Origin: Foliimonas ilicis
GTDB taxonomy: Bacteria; Pseudomonadota; Alphaproteobacteria; Rhizobiales; Rhizobiaceae
Length of the DNA: 64,000 nt
Assembly (NCBI RefSeq): GCF_039939195.1
Contig: NZ_JBDUUH010000009.1
Location: 185,978 to 249,977 of the forward strand
Direction of reading: 5' to 3'
Position numbers and translations under genes: made by a program. Of the stretch, positions 7,854-16,602 are shown in pieces; within the stretch, counting starts at the first letter, position 1; the number at the start of each line of letters is the position of its first letter. Under the pieces are notes generated by a model. That model was not told where the DNA came from. It ran no database searches and saw only the letters and a program-made list of their open reading frames with translations.

Positions 7854-9248
7854 ATGAGCCTACACGAAATTTCAAAATCAGAAACGCAGCCGGATGTTCC
7901 GGGCGGCCAGATCAAGAAGGTCTTCCTCAAGACCTATGGCTGCCAGATGAACGTCTACGATTCGCAGCGCATGTCCGATGCGCTGGCCGCGGATGGTTAC
8001 GTCGCGACCGAAATCATGGACGACGCCGATCTCGTCTTGCTGAACACCTGCCATATTCGCGAAAAGGCAGCCGAAAAAGTCTATTCCGAGCTTGGCCGCA
8101 TTCGCGTGCTGAAGGCTGAACGCGCGCTTGATGGCAAGCGCATGGTCATCGGCGTGACCGGCTGCGTGGCACAAGCCGAAGGCCGCGAAATCCTGCGCCG
8201 TGAAAGCGCCGTCGATCTGGTCATCGGTCCGCAGACCTACCACCGCCTGCCGGATGTGGTGAAGCGGGCGCGCAATGGCGAAAAGGTCGTCGATACTGAA
8301 TATGCGCTTGAAGACAAGTTCGAGCATCTGCCGCAGCCAAAAAAAGCCGAAGTTGCAAGACGCGGCGTGACTGCGTTCCTGACTGTTCAGGAAGGCTGCG
8401 ATAAATTCTGCACCTTCTGCGTCGTGCCCTATACGCGTGGCTCGGAAGTCTCACGCCCGGTGTCTCAGATCGTGGCGGAGGCCGAAAGGCTGGCCTCTGG
8501 CGGCGTCCGCGAAGTGACGCTGCTTGGCCAGAATGTGAACGCCTGGCATGGCGAAGGTCCGGACGGGACCGAATGGGGTCTGGGACGGCTGCTTTACCGG
8601 CTGGCCGAAATTCCGGGCCTCAGCCGTCTGCGCTACACGACCAGCCACCCGCGCGACATGGATGACGAACTGATTGCGGCGCACCGGGATTTGGGCGCTT
8701 TGATGCCGTACCTGCATCTGCCGGTGCAGTCCGGGTCGGACCGCATCCTGAAGGCGATGAACCGCAAGCACACGGCGCAAGATTATCTGCGGCTGATCGA
8801 CAAGATTCGTAACGTTCGCCCCGACATCGCGCTGTCGGGCGACTTTATCGTCGGCTTCCCCGGCGAGACGGATGCGGATTTCGACGCGACCATGTCGCTG
8901 ATCAAATCGGTCAATTATGCGCAGGCGTTCTCGTTCAAATATTCACCGCGTCCCGGCACGCCGGGTGCGGACATGAAGGGCCATCTGCCTGAAAACGTGA
9001 AGGATGAACGTCTTCAGCGCCTGCAGGCTTTGCTTGGCGAACAGCAGACGGAATTCACCGCTTCCATGCTGGGAAAGACGATAGACGCGCTGATCGAGAA
9101 GCCCGGAAAAGAGGTCGGACAGCGTATTGGACGATCTCCTTGGCTCCAGCCCGTTATTGTTGATGAAAAGGCCGGCGAAATCGGTGACATTATAAATGTG
9201 CGAATCATCAGCGTGGGCAGGAACAGCCTGTTCGCCGAGCCGGTTTAA
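7854..9248 (+). CDS. miaB: tRNA-2-methylthio-N6-dimethylallyladenosine synthase MiaB
   Basis: A 464-residue radical-SAM methylthiotransferase. The N-terminal UPF0004 domain has its three cluster cysteines in YGCQMNV, NTCHIREKA and TGCVAQ. The radical-SAM motif is CDKFCTFC (Cx3Cx2C), and a TRAM domain closes the protein. MiaB adds the methylthio group to i6A37 of tRNAs that read UNN codons. The ATG at 7854 is chosen; an upstream TTG at 7824 would add ten atypical residues. The stop TAA forms part of the left arm of the repeat at 9247-9389. Confidence 0.96.
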   Translation: MSLHEISKSETQPDVPGGQIKKVFLKTYGCQMNVYDSQRMSDALAADGYVATEIMDDADLVLLNTCHIREKAAEKVYSELGRIRVLKAERALDGKRMVIGVTGCVAQAEGREILRRESAVDLVIGPQTYHRLPDVVKRARNGEKVVDTEYALEDKFEHLPQPKKAEVARRGVTAFLTVQEGCDKFCTFCVVPYTRGSEVSRPVSQIVAEAERLASGGVREVTLLGQNVNAWHGEGPDGTEWGLGRLLYRLAEIPGLSRLRYTTSHPRDMDDELIAAHRDLGALMPYLHLPVQSGSDRILKAMNRKHTAQDYLRLIDKIRNVRPDIALSGDFIVGFPGETDADFDATMSLIKSVNYAQAFSFKYSPRPGTPGADMKGHLPENVKDERLQRLQALLGEQQTEFTASMLGKTIDALIEKPGKEVGQRIGRSPWLQPVIVDEKAGEIGDIINVRIISVGRNSLFAEPV

Positions 9249-9389
9249 GTAAGTTTGGATTCAGATGAGAACGACCTGCAAATGACGGTCCTCTGCGCTT
9301 CCGGTGCTCACGTACCTATATGTACGCTGCGCGCCGGTTCTCGCGGACCATCATTTTCGGTACGTTCTGATCTGAATCGAAACTTACTT
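9247..9389. repeat. palindromic intergenic repeat, family B copy 1
   Basis: Outer 27-bp arms at 9247-9273 and 9363-9389 are inverted copies with two mismatches. Inside lies a second palindromic core carrying CTGCGCTTCCGGTGCTCACG. The reverse complement of this core recurs at about 46206-46260. The element starts in the miaB stop codon and ends 25 bp before phoH. It resembles the Bru-RS class of Brucella palindromic repeats, but I cannot confirm the name. Confidence 0.8.
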
Positions 9390-9414
9390 TAGCGCTCACA
9401 ACAAGGAGAGACGT

Positions 9415-10458
9415 TTGACCGCCGCGACAGAACTGAAGAATGCACCTTCCGGTGCCTCTGACATGGCACATATCGTCCTGACTTTCGACAACAACAAGCT
9501 GGCCAGCGCGCTTTACGGGCAGTTCGATGAGAATCTGGCCAGAGTGGAGCAGAAACTCGGCGTAGAGATACGCTCGCGCGGCAATCAGCTTACCATCAAG
9601 GGCAGTGCGACCGCCGCCGAGCAAGCGAGGCGCGCCCTGGATAATCTCTATGGCATTCTGCAAAAAGGCGTTGATATCGCCGCTTCGGATGTCGATGGCG
9701 CGGTGCGCATGTCGATTGCCGCCGACGATCAACTGACTTTACCGACGCTGGAACGCAAGGGACGCATGGCTGCCGCACAGATCGCAACGCGCAAGAAGAC
9801 GATCTATGCGCGCTCGTCCAACCAGGACGCCTATATGCGCGCGCTGGAGCGTTCCGAGCTTGTGTTCGGCATAGGGCCTGCCGGTACCGGCAAGACCTAT
9901 CTGGCGGTCGCGCATGCGGCGATGCTTCTGGAGCGCGGCATGGTCGAACGCATCGTGCTTTCCCGTCCCGCCGTTGAGGCGGGCGAGCGTTTGGGCTTTC
10001 TGCCCGGCGACATGAAGGAAAAGGTCGATCCCTATCTGCGCCCGCTTTACGATGCGCTTTACGACATGATGCCCGCCGACAAGGTCGAGCGCGCGATTGC
10101 CGCCGAAGTCATCGAAATCGCGCCGCTGGCCTTCATGCGCGGACGTACGCTGGCGCATGCTGCCGTCATTCTGGACGAGGCGCAGAACACCACGCCGATG
10201 CAGATGAAGATGTTCCTGACGCGTCTTGGCGAGAATTCGCGGATGATCGTGACGGGCGATCCGACGCAGATCGACCTTCCGCCGAACACGAAATCCGGTC
10301 TTGTCGAGGCATTGCGCGTTCTGGACGACGTTCCGGGGCTGGTGACGGTGCGCTTTGGCGATGGCGATGTCGTGCGTCACCCGTTGGTGGCCGAAATCGT
10401 ACGGGCCTACGACCGCGAGTCGCAAAAGGCGCGCGGCCTCGGCGTCTCGGAAATGTGA
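9415..10458 (+). CDS. phoH: PhoH family NTPase
   Basis: A 347-residue PhoH-like protein. An N-terminal KH-like region (about 20-100) precedes the PhoH ATPase core, with Walker A GPAGTGKTYLAV (Lys160) and Walker B ILDEAQN around Asp254. It begins with TTG at 9415, supported by a strong ribosome-binding site AAGGAGAG at 9403-9410; no ATG fits. In most bacteria phoH/ybeZ sits directly before ybeY and both act in RNA metabolism and ribosome quality control. ybeY follows here after 10 bases, supporting that role. Confidence 0.92.
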   Translation: MTAATELKNAPSGASDMAHIVLTFDNNKLASALYGQFDENLARVEQKLGVEIRSRGNQLTIKGSATAAEQARRALDNLYGILQKGVDIAASDVDGAVRMSIAADDQLTLPTLERKGRMAAAQIATRKKTIYARSSNQDAYMRALERSELVFGIGPAGTGKTYLAVAHAAMLLERGMVERIVLSRPAVEAGERLGFLPGDMKEKVDPYLRPLYDALYDMMPADKVERAIAAEVIEIAPLAFMRGRTLAHAAVILDEAQNTTPMQMKMFLTRLGENSRMIVTGDPTQIDLPPNTKSGLVEALRVLDDVPGLVTVRFGDGDVVRHPLVAEIVRAYDRESQKARGLGVSEM

Positions 10459-10468
10459 TCTGCCGACC

Positions 10469-10975
10469 ATGAACGCAATTGAAACCGGACGGGAGAGCAT
10501 ATCTCCCGTCGATGCCGATATTCTGGTTGAAGCAGGCGCATGGCCGGAAGAAAGCACGCTGGAAGCGCTCGTTTCCCGCGCGGTCTCGGCCACTTTCGAG
10601 GAATTGGAGGCGGATTCAGGCGAAAAGCCCGAACTCAGCCTCGTTTTTACCGATGATGCGCATATCAAGGAATTGAATGCGGGCTGGCGGGGCAAGGACA
10701 AACCGACCAATGTCCTGTCGTTTCCTGCCTTTCCGATAGCACCCGGAGACGCGCTACCGCCCATGTTGGGCGACATCGTTTTGGCTTCGGAGACGGTCGC
10801 CGCCGAGGCGGCACTGGAAAATAAGCCGCTCGAGCATCATATCACCCATCTCGTGGTCCATGGCCTTTTGCATCTTCTGGGCTATGATCATGAGACTGAA
10901 GAGGATGCTGAGGAAATGGAAGGGCTTGAGCGCGGTGCGCTGGCAAGACTTGCCATTCCCGATCCTTACGCGTAA
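10469..10975 (+). CDS. ybeY: rRNA maturation endoribonuclease YbeY
   Basis: A 168-residue UPF0054 protein with the zinc-binding motif HGLLHLLGYDH (His131, His135, His141). YbeY is a single-strand endoribonuclease needed for 16S rRNA 3' end maturation and for 70S quality control. The ATG at 10469 begins 10 bases after phoH. The open frame reaches back into phoH, but those residues are not conserved. The next gene, corC, starts 6 bases after the stop, which is the widespread phoH-ybeY-corC-lnt order. Confidence 0.95.
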   Translation: MNAIETGRESISPVDADILVEAGAWPEESTLEALVSRAVSATFEELEADSGEKPELSLVFTDDAHIKELNAGWRGKDKPTNVLSFPAFPIAPGDALPPMLGDIVLASETVAAEAALENKPLEHHITHLVVHGLLHLLGYDHETEEDAEEMEGLERGALARLAIPDPYA

Positions 10976-10981
10976 CAGGAA

Positions 10982-12103
10982 ATGGCAACCGACCGGACGA
11001 TGATGAACGAAAAACAGGAAACTGCCGTACGAATAGATACGGGCAGTGAACGCCAAGCTTCCGACAAGGCCGACGAAGGGCCGAGTCCGAGTACCGCCAC
11101 AGTCAGCGCGACTGTAGATGTTTCGGCCGAAAGGCCTCGACTGCTGGATAGGCTCATAGGCCTTTTCAGGCACAGAAACGGTTCAAGCCTTCGCGAAGAA
11201 ATCGCCGACGCTCTGGCCGTTACGCATGAAGATGCGGAAACCTTTTCGCCCGGCGAGCGGGCAATGCTCAACAACATATTGCGTTTGCGCGAAGTGCGCG
11301 TCGAAGACGTCATGGTGCCGCGCGCCGATATCGAGGCCGTGGAAATCGGCACGACGCTTGCCGATCTGTTGGCCGTTTTCGAGCAATCGGGCCATTCACG
11401 CATGCCCGTCTATTCCGAAACGCTCGACGATCCGCGCGGCATGGTCCACATCCGCGACGTGCTGGCGCATATAACGCGCTCGGCCAAGGTCAAGAAAACG
11501 CGCGGCGCGCGCAGCAAAACCACGCCGCAGCCTTCCGCGCTCGATCTTGCCAATGTCGATCTGACCCGCACCATCGGCGAACTCAATCTCATCCGCACCG
11601 TTCTGTTCGTGCCGCCATCCATGCTTGCCTCCGATCTGATGGCGCGCATGCAGGCAGCCCGCACGCAGATGGCACTCGTCATTGATGAATATGGCGGCAC
11701 TGATGGTCTGGCGTCGCTCGAAGACATCGTTGAAATGGTTGTCGGCAACATCGAAGACGAACATGACGACGAAGAACCGCTGATTACGCAGGCCGCCGAT
11801 GGCGTCTATCTGGTCGACGGCAAGGCCGAAATCGACGATGTCGCCAAGATGATCGGCGACGAATTCGTTACCGGTGAGCATGGCGATTATGTCGACACCA
11901 TCGGTGGCATGATCTTCAACACGCTGGGCCGTGTCCCGGCGCGTGGCGAAGTCGTGCAGGCCATCCCGCATTTCGAATTCCATGTACTGGATGCCGATCC
12001 ACGCCGCGTAAAACGCGTTCGTATCGTGCACAGCCAGAAGGCCGCGAGACGCCGGACTGCCGCTGCCAGAGCAGAACAACAGCCGCAAGGGCCGGCTGAG
12101 TAG
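10982..12103 (+). CDS. CorC/HlyC family CBS-domain protein
   Basis: A protein of up to 373 residues. An N-terminal low-complexity segment (1-55) precedes a pair of CBS domains (about 108-250, beginning at VEDVMVPRADIEAVE) and a C-terminal CorC_HlyC transporter-associated domain (about 268-350). No membrane segments are present, as in E. coli CorC/YbeX. The family is linked to magnesium/cobalt efflux and, through the ybeY-lnt operon, to ribosome metabolism. The AGGA at 10977-10980 is only one base from the first ATG, so ATG 11000 or 11003 may be the true start. Older annotations call such proteins hemolysins without good evidence. Confidence 0.88.
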   Translation: MATDRTMMNEKQETAVRIDTGSERQASDKADEGPSPSTATVSATVDVSAERPRLLDRLIGLFRHRNGSSLREEIADALAVTHEDAETFSPGERAMLNNILRLREVRVEDVMVPRADIEAVEIGTTLADLLAVFEQSGHSRMPVYSETLDDPRGMVHIRDVLAHITRSAKVKKTRGARSKTTPQPSALDLANVDLTRTIGELNLIRTVLFVPPSMLASDLMARMQAARTQMALVIDEYGGTDGLASLEDIVEMVVGNIEDEHDDEEPLITQAADGVYLVDGKAEIDDVAKMIGDEFVTGEHGDYVDTIGGMIFNTLGRVPARGEVVQAIPHFEFHVLDADPRRVKRVRIVHSQKAARRRTAAARAEQQPQGPAE

Positions 12104-12187
12104 CCGCCAGATTGCCTCAGCCCATTTGAGGGCGCAATCGCATACTGCTAGACCTGTCATCGTGATTCTAACGGGACGGGTAAGCAT

Positions 12188-13780
12188 ATGGAGCGCCTGG
12201 CGGGGTGGGTAATCCTACTGTGGGGTTGGCGGCGGACACTGGTAGCGTTTCTCGCTGGTGCGTTCGCCGTTCTGGCGCAGGCGCCTTACGACTTTATCGC
12301 CGTGTGTTTCGTCTCGTTTCCGGTGCTTGTCTGGCTCTTGGATGGCGCGACTTCTTCTCATCGCCCGGGCTTATTCCGTAAAATATTGCCGGCCTTTTCC
12401 ATCGGCTGGTGGTTCGGCTTCGGTTATTTTCTGGCGGGTCTCTGGTGGATTGGCGGAGCGGTTCTGGTCGAGGCCGAAGATTTTGCCTGGGCGCTGCCAT
12501 TCGCCATACTTGGCGTGCCGCTGATGATGGCCTTTTTCTACGGCTTTGCCGCTGCACTTGCCCGCCTTTTGTGGACGGATGGGATCGGCCGCATCTTCGC
12601 GCTCGCATTTGCATTCGGCATTGCCGAGTGGCTGCGCACCTTCGTTCTGACTGGCTTTCCCTGGAATGCGATCGGCTATGCGGCAATGCCGATACCGCTG
12701 CTCATGCAAAGCGTGTCGGTAGTCTCCATGACGGCAATGAATGCGCTTGCCGTTTTCGTATTCGCGATGCCCGCATTGCTGGCCGCGCGTAAGCATTTGC
12801 GGACCGGAATGGCGCTCGCGGTGCTGCTCATCGCGGCTCATGTCGGATATGGCTATTGGCGGCTTTCGGGCGAAATGGCTCCGGCCGAAAAGACCCTCGC
12901 CTTGCGGATCGTCCAGCCCTCGATCGATCTCAATGAAAAATGGGACGGCGCGGTTCGTGATCGCATCTTCCGAACCATGCTGGAGCTGTCGAGCCAGCCC
13001 GCTGAAGCGGATGCGGCCAAGCCGCAACTGATTCTCTGGCCCGAAACGGCGGTGCCTTTCCTGTTCACCGACAGGCCGGATGCGCTCGTGGCACTGGGCG
13101 AATTGCTCCAGGACGGCCAGATGCTGATTACCGGAACGATTCGCGAAGAAGGCGGCCGGGGGGCAAATGCAGCCGCGCGCTACTACAATTCGGTGGTTGC
13201 AATCGATGACAAGGGAGAAATCGTCGATGCGGTCGACAAGGTGCATCTCGTCCCTTTCGGGGAGTATCTACCGCTTTCGGATTGGCTGGCGCGTATAGGT
13301 CTTACCCAGATAGTGGCAGGGCCGATGGACCTTTCGGCTGGTAGCGAGCGCCATGCTCTAATGCTTCCGGGGGGCGTCGGGGCTCTTCCATTCATCTGTT
13401 ATGAGATCATCTTCCCGGCACTCGTGGCCGAGCATGCAGCCAGTTCGGACCTGTTGCTAAATGTCACTAACGACGCCTGGTTCGGCGATACGCCGGGGCC
13501 TTACCAGCACTTCCGCCAGGCGCAAATTCGCGCGGTCGAGACCGGAAAACCCTTGGTAAGAGCCGCAAATAACGGGATTTCCGGAATTGTTGACGAGCGT
13601 GGCCGCATCATCGATGCACTGGCGATAAATGCGCGCGGCGTTATAGACGCCGAGGTGCCGATCCGGCCTGCCAATGTGACGGAATATCACCAGCAGCGTA
13701 TAATCGGTGTCGTTATCCTGTTGGTTTTTTGTTTGGTATCGACGTTTACATTTATTCGGCGTAAGTTCCGGCCGAATTGA
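12188..13780 (+). CDS. lnt: apolipoprotein N-acyltransferase Lnt (ActA)
   Basis: A 530-residue inner-membrane enzyme with about six N-terminal membrane segments (to about residue 215), a periplasmic carbon-nitrogen hydrolase domain and a final membrane helix near 505-523. The catalytic triad fits the family: Glu286 in WPETAVPF, Lys351 in DKVHLVPFGEYLP and Cys404 in ICYEIIFP. It adds the third acyl chain to lipoproteins, so it would process the CpaD, TadD and YafK-like lipoproteins seen here. In Sinorhizobium the same gene is known as actA, required for acid tolerance, and is followed by phrR as here. Confidence 0.95.
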   Translation: MERLAGWVILLWGWRRTLVAFLAGAFAVLAQAPYDFIAVCFVSFPVLVWLLDGATSSHRPGLFRKILPAFSIGWWFGFGYFLAGLWWIGGAVLVEAEDFAWALPFAILGVPLMMAFFYGFAAALARLLWTDGIGRIFALAFAFGIAEWLRTFVLTGFPWNAIGYAAMPIPLLMQSVSVVSMTAMNALAVFVFAMPALLAARKHLRTGMALAVLLIAAHVGYGYWRLSGEMAPAEKTLALRIVQPSIDLNEKWDGAVRDRIFRTMLELSSQPAEADAAKPQLILWPETAVPFLFTDRPDALVALGELLQDGQMLITGTIREEGGRGANAAARYYNSVVAIDDKGEIVDAVDKVHLVPFGEYLPLSDWLARIGLTQIVAGPMDLSAGSERHALMLPGGVGALPFICYEIIFPALVAEHAASSDLLLNVTNDAWFGDTPGPYQHFRQAQIRAVETGKPLVRAANNGISGIVDERGRIIDALAINARGVIDAEVPIRPANVTEYHQQRIIGVVILLVFCLVSTFTFIRRKFRPN

Positions 13781-13916
13781 CACAGCATATTAGCAAATCA
13801 TGGTATGAGTGTATTTTCCATAAAAGGCTCAGATTTGGCACAATCTTGCTTGATTGAAAGCATACGCGTTTAAGCCTGCAGCCGGCTAGGCTGTTGGAAC
13901 CGACAAGAGAACTACC

Positions 13917-14330
13917 GTGGAAAACAAAAAGAAGCCTAACCCGACCGACATCCATGTAGGAAGTCGCATTCGGCTTCGGCGAAACATGATGGGTATGAGC
14001 CAGGAAAAACTTGGCGAACACCTCGGCATCACTTTTCAGCAGATCCAGAAATACGAGAAGGGCACGAATCGCGTCGGCGCAAGCCGATTGCAGGCCATAT
14101 CTACGATTCTCGAAGCACCGGTCTCCTTCTTTTTCGAGGATGGGCCGGGCCAGGATGGCCAGCCGGCCCGTGGTCTTTCGGAGGATGGCTCCGGCAATTA
14201 CGTCGTCGATTTCATGAGTAGCACCGAAGGGCTTCAGCTCAATCGGGCATTCGTGAAGATATCGGACCCGAAAGTACGCAAAAAGATCCTGGACCTCGTC
14301 AAAACGCTTGGCGACGAGACCGAGGATTAG
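13917..14330 (+). CDS. phrR: XRE-family transcriptional regulator, PhrR-like
   Basis: A 137-residue protein with a Cro/CI-type helix-turn-helix at about residues 14-70 (GSRIRLRRNMMGMSQEKLGEHLGI is the start of it) and an acidic C-terminal half. It matches the small XRE regulators of Rhizobiales. The position directly after the actA-type lnt matches phrR, a pH-regulated gene described in Sinorhizobium. The start is GTG 13917 with an AAGAGAA-like ribosome-binding site. A 136-bp AT-richer gap separates it from lnt, so it probably has its own promoter. A terminator lies at 14417-14440. The gene name rests on position and family rather than on a tested function. Confidence 0.8.
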   Translation: MENKKKPNPTDIHVGSRIRLRRNMMGMSQEKLGEHLGITFQQIQKYEKGTNRVGASRLQAISTILEAPVSFFFEDGPGQDGQPARGLSEDGSGNYVVDFMSSTEGLQLNRAFVKISDPKVRKKILDLVKTLGDETED

Positions 14331-14361
14331 ATTTCCATCTGCCGATCGAAGGATGCATGAC

Positions 14362-14440
14362 GCTGGATAAAACGCCAGCTTGACGATCTGTGCCGTCCTT
14401 GTCTAACAGAAGGCGGCAAGGGAACTTCCCCTTGTTTTTT
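14362..14440 (+). promoter_or_regulatory. structured leader upstream of metK, candidate attenuator
   Basis: Three hairpins lie in the phrR-metK gap. The first pairs GCTGG (14362-14366) with CCAGC (14375-14379). The second pairs TGCCG (14391-14395) with CGGCA (14414-14418), plus CCTT with AAGG. The third is the intrinsic terminator at 14417-14440. CCTTG at 14397-14401 could instead pair with CAAGG at 14417-14421, which would destroy both the second hairpin and the terminator. That is the logic of an attenuator or riboswitch. I do not recognise a known SAM riboswitch class here. Confidence 0.4.
14417..14440 (+). terminator. intrinsic terminator between phrR and metK
   Basis: CAAGGG (14417-14422) pairs with CCCTTG (14429-14434) across a six-base loop and is followed by six T residues (14435-14440). 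It ends phrR transcripts or acts as an attenuator for metK, whose GTG start lies 16 bases downstream. Confidence 0.75.
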
Positions 14441-14456
14441 CGAGAGGGGATTGCCC

Positions 14457-15722
14457 GTGTCGCGTCAGAACTACCTGTTCACGTCAGAATCCGTATCAGA
14501 AGGCCATCCGGACAAAGTATGCGACCGGATCTCCGATGAGATCGTCGATCTCGTTTACCGTGAAGCCAAGAAAGCAGGAATGGACCCGTGGAAGGTCCGC
14601 GTCGCCTGCGAAACCCTGGCGACGACCAACCGCGTTGTGATCGCGGGTGAAGTTCGCGTTCCCGAAACTCTTCTCAAGAAGGACAAGGCCGGGAAAATCC
14701 TGACCGATGGTGCCGGGCATCCGCTGGTCAATCCCTCGAAATTCAAATCCGTTGCGCGCAAGGCCATTCGCGAGATCGGCTACGAGCAGGACGGGTTTCA
14801 CTGGAAAACCGCAAAGATCGACGTGCTTCTGCACGGCCAGTCGCCCGATATCGGACAGGGCGTCGACAATGCATCGGACCGTCAGGGCGAAGAAGGTGCT
14901 GGCGATCAGGGCATCATGTTCGGTTATGCCTGCCGCGAAACGCCGGACCTCATGCCGGCGCCTATCTATTACAGCCACAAGATTCTGGAGCTTCTCGCTG
15001 CTGCCCGCCACAAGGGCGAAGGCGATGTGGGCAAGCTTGGTCCCGACGCCAAGAGCCAGGTGACTGTCCGCTACAAGGATGGCAAGCCCTGGGAAGCGAC
15101 CCAGATCGTGCTTTCGACGCAGCATCTCGACGGTAGCTGGGATTCCAAGAAAGTCCGTAAGGTCGTTGAGCCTTACATCCGCGAAGCGCTTGGCGATCTC
15201 GCAATTGCCGATGATTGCAACTGGTACATCAATCCGACCGGTAAATTCGTGATTGGCGGTCCCGATGGTGATGCTGGCCTGACAGGCCGCAAGATCATCG
15301 TGGATACTTACGGTGGCGCGGCTCCGCATGGCGGCGGTGCATTCTCCGGCAAGGACACGACGAAGGTCGATCGCTCCGCCGCTTATGCAGCGCGCTATCT
15401 GGCGAAGAATGTCGTTGCGGCCAAGCTGGCCGACCGCTGCACGATCCAGCTTGCCTATGCGATCGGTGTTGCTCAGCCGCTGTCGGTATATGTCGATCTG
15501 TACGGTACAGGCACTGTTGATGAGGCAAAGCTCGAAGAAGCGCTGCGCAAGGTCATGGACCTTTCGCCGTCAGGCATCCGTCGTCATCTGGATTTGAACA
15601 AGCCGGTCTACGCGAAGACTTCCGCTTATGGCCATTTCGGGCGCAAGCCGGGAAGAGACGGCTCGTTCTCCTGGGAGAAGACCGATCTTGCCAAAGCCCT
15701 CAAGGACGCCGTCGCTGGCTGA
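14457..15722 (+). CDS. metK: S-adenosylmethionine synthetase
   Basis: A 421-residue methionine adenosyltransferase that makes SAM from methionine and ATP in the cytoplasm. Visible family marks are the N-terminal SVSEGHPDKVCD block, the hexapeptide GAGDQG from residue 147 and the P-loop-like GGGAFSGKD from about residue 292. The start is GTG 14457, giving MSRQNYLFTSE, because GAGAGGGGA at 14442-14450 is then six bases away; TTG at 14451 would touch the ribosome-binding site. The leader carries a terminator-type hairpin, so expression may be controlled by attenuation. SAM feeds TrmB, MiaB and RsmC encoded in the same window. Confidence 0.96.
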   Translation: MSRQNYLFTSESVSEGHPDKVCDRISDEIVDLVYREAKKAGMDPWKVRVACETLATTNRVVIAGEVRVPETLLKKDKAGKILTDGAGHPLVNPSKFKSVARKAIREIGYEQDGFHWKTAKIDVLLHGQSPDIGQGVDNASDRQGEEGAGDQGIMFGYACRETPDLMPAPIYYSHKILELLAAARHKGEGDVGKLGPDAKSQVTVRYKDGKPWEATQIVLSTQHLDGSWDSKKVRKVVEPYIREALGDLAIADDCNWYINPTGKFVIGGPDGDAGLTGRKIIVDTYGGAAPHGGGAFSGKDTTKVDRSAAYAARYLAKNVVAAKLADRCTIQLAYAIGVAQPLSVYVDLYGTGTVDEAKLEEALRKVMDLSPSGIRRHLDLNKPVYAKTSAYGHFGRKPGRDGSFSWEKTDLAKALKDAVAG

Positions 15723-15728
15723 GATATA

Positions 15729-15754
15729 GAGCAGGCGGTTCGCGCCGCCTGCTC
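15729..15754 (+). terminator. strong GC-rich hairpin after metK
   Basis: A perfect 10-bp stem, GAGCAGGCGG (15729-15738) with CCGCCTGCTC (15745-15754), closes a TTCGCG loop six bases after the metK stop. No T-run follows, so it may stabilise the metK 3' end or be Rho-linked rather than a classical terminator. Confidence 0.5.
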
Positions 15755-15772
15755 GCCACTACAGGTAACATC

Positions 15773-16474
15773 ATGACTTCGGAAAGCCGCCGCACGCGCG
15801 CGACAGAGGCCTTTTATGGCCGCCGCAAAGGCAAATACATCAGGCCGCGGCAGGCGGATGCGCTGGCCGATGGGTTGGCGCGCCACAATCTGGATCTTTC
15901 CGTTGCTGCTCCGGCAGATCTGGCCACTCTTTTCGCGGCTGATGTCGCGTCGGTAAAGCTGGAGATCGGTTTTGGCGGCGGTGAGCATCTGCTTCATGCG
16001 GCAGGCCGCCAGCCTGAATTGGGCTTCATTGGCGTCGAGCCCTTCGTCAACGGCATGGCGAAGCTGATGAACGTTGTGGAACAGCAGCCGCTTTCCAATC
16101 TTCGGGTCTATGACGACGACGCGACACGGCTTCTGGACTGGCTGCCCGAAGCGTCGCTGGCAGGTATCGATTTGTTCTATCCAGATCCCTGGCCGAAGAA
16201 GAAGCACTGGAAACGGCGCTTCGTGAATGAGCAGAACCTTAATCGCTTTGCGCGGGTTCTGAAGCCCGGCGGGATTTTCCGCTTCGCCTCCGACATCGAT
16301 ACCTATGTGAACTGGACGCTGCTGCATTGCCGTTCCCACGCTGATTTCGAGTGGCAGGCTGCGGTTTCCAGCGATTGGCACACGCCTTATGAGGCGTGGC
16401 CCGGCACACGCTACGAGGCAAAAGCGTTGCGGGAAATGCGCACGCCAGCCTACCTCACCTTCCTGCGCAGCTAG
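15773..16474 (+). CDS. trmB: tRNA (guanine-N7-)-methyltransferase TrmB
   Basis: A 233-residue SAM-dependent methyltransferase. The SAM-binding block is LEIGFGGGEHLLHAA and the family signature is FYPDPWPKKKHWKRRFV. TrmB makes m7G46 in the variable loop of tRNAs. ATG 15773 follows a short AGG ribosome-binding site and a hairpin after metK. In many alphaproteobacteria trmB lies directly before rimP-nusA; here about 4 kb of accessory genes separate them. Confidence 0.95.
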   Translation: MTSESRRTRATEAFYGRRKGKYIRPRQADALADGLARHNLDLSVAAPADLATLFAADVASVKLEIGFGGGEHLLHAAGRQPELGFIGVEPFVNGMAKLMNVVEQQPLSNLRVYDDDATRLLDWLPEASLAGIDLFYPDPWPKKKHWKRRFVNEQNLNRFARVLKPGGIFRFASDIDTYVNWTLLHCRSHADFEWQAAVSSDWHTPYEAWPGTRYEAKALREMRTPAYLTFLRS

Positions 16475-16480
16475 AGCGCC

Positions 16481-16500
16481 GTGCGTCCTATTGGACGCAC
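16481..16500. repeat. palindromic hairpin after trmB
   Basis: GTGCGTCC (16481-16488) and GGACGCAC (16493-16500) form a perfect stem around TATT. An outer AGAGCG (16474-16479) and CGCTCT (16507-16512) extend the symmetry. The trmB stop codon overlaps its left edge. It could end trmB transcription, and it resembles short palindromes dispersed in rhizobial genomes. Confidence 0.5.
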
Positions 16501-16526
16501 AAAGGACGCTCTAACCTTTGACTCTG

Positions 16527-16573
16527 CTGCATCGTGCTTTCCTCAACCGATTCCGGTTTTCGGGCCGATGCAG
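16527..16573. repeat. degenerate rhizobial-type palindrome
   Basis: CTGCATCG (16527-16534) is the inverse of CGATGCAG (16566-16573). The interior contains the CCGGTTTTCGG signature shared with the palindrome at 38345-38393. I read it as a second, more decayed member of the same dispersed family. Confidence 0.45.
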
Positions 16574-16602
16574 TAGTCGATAAGACCGCCTGCAATAACG
16601 CG

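Noticed and set aside
13836..13849. Sigma-54-like TGGCAC...TTGC before phrR
   Set aside because: The distance between the GG and GC elements is 9 bases, not the required 10.
14331..14456. SAM-II or other known SAM riboswitch before metK
   Set aside because: I could not fit the pseudoknot or conserved bases of any class I know; only alternative hairpins are visible.
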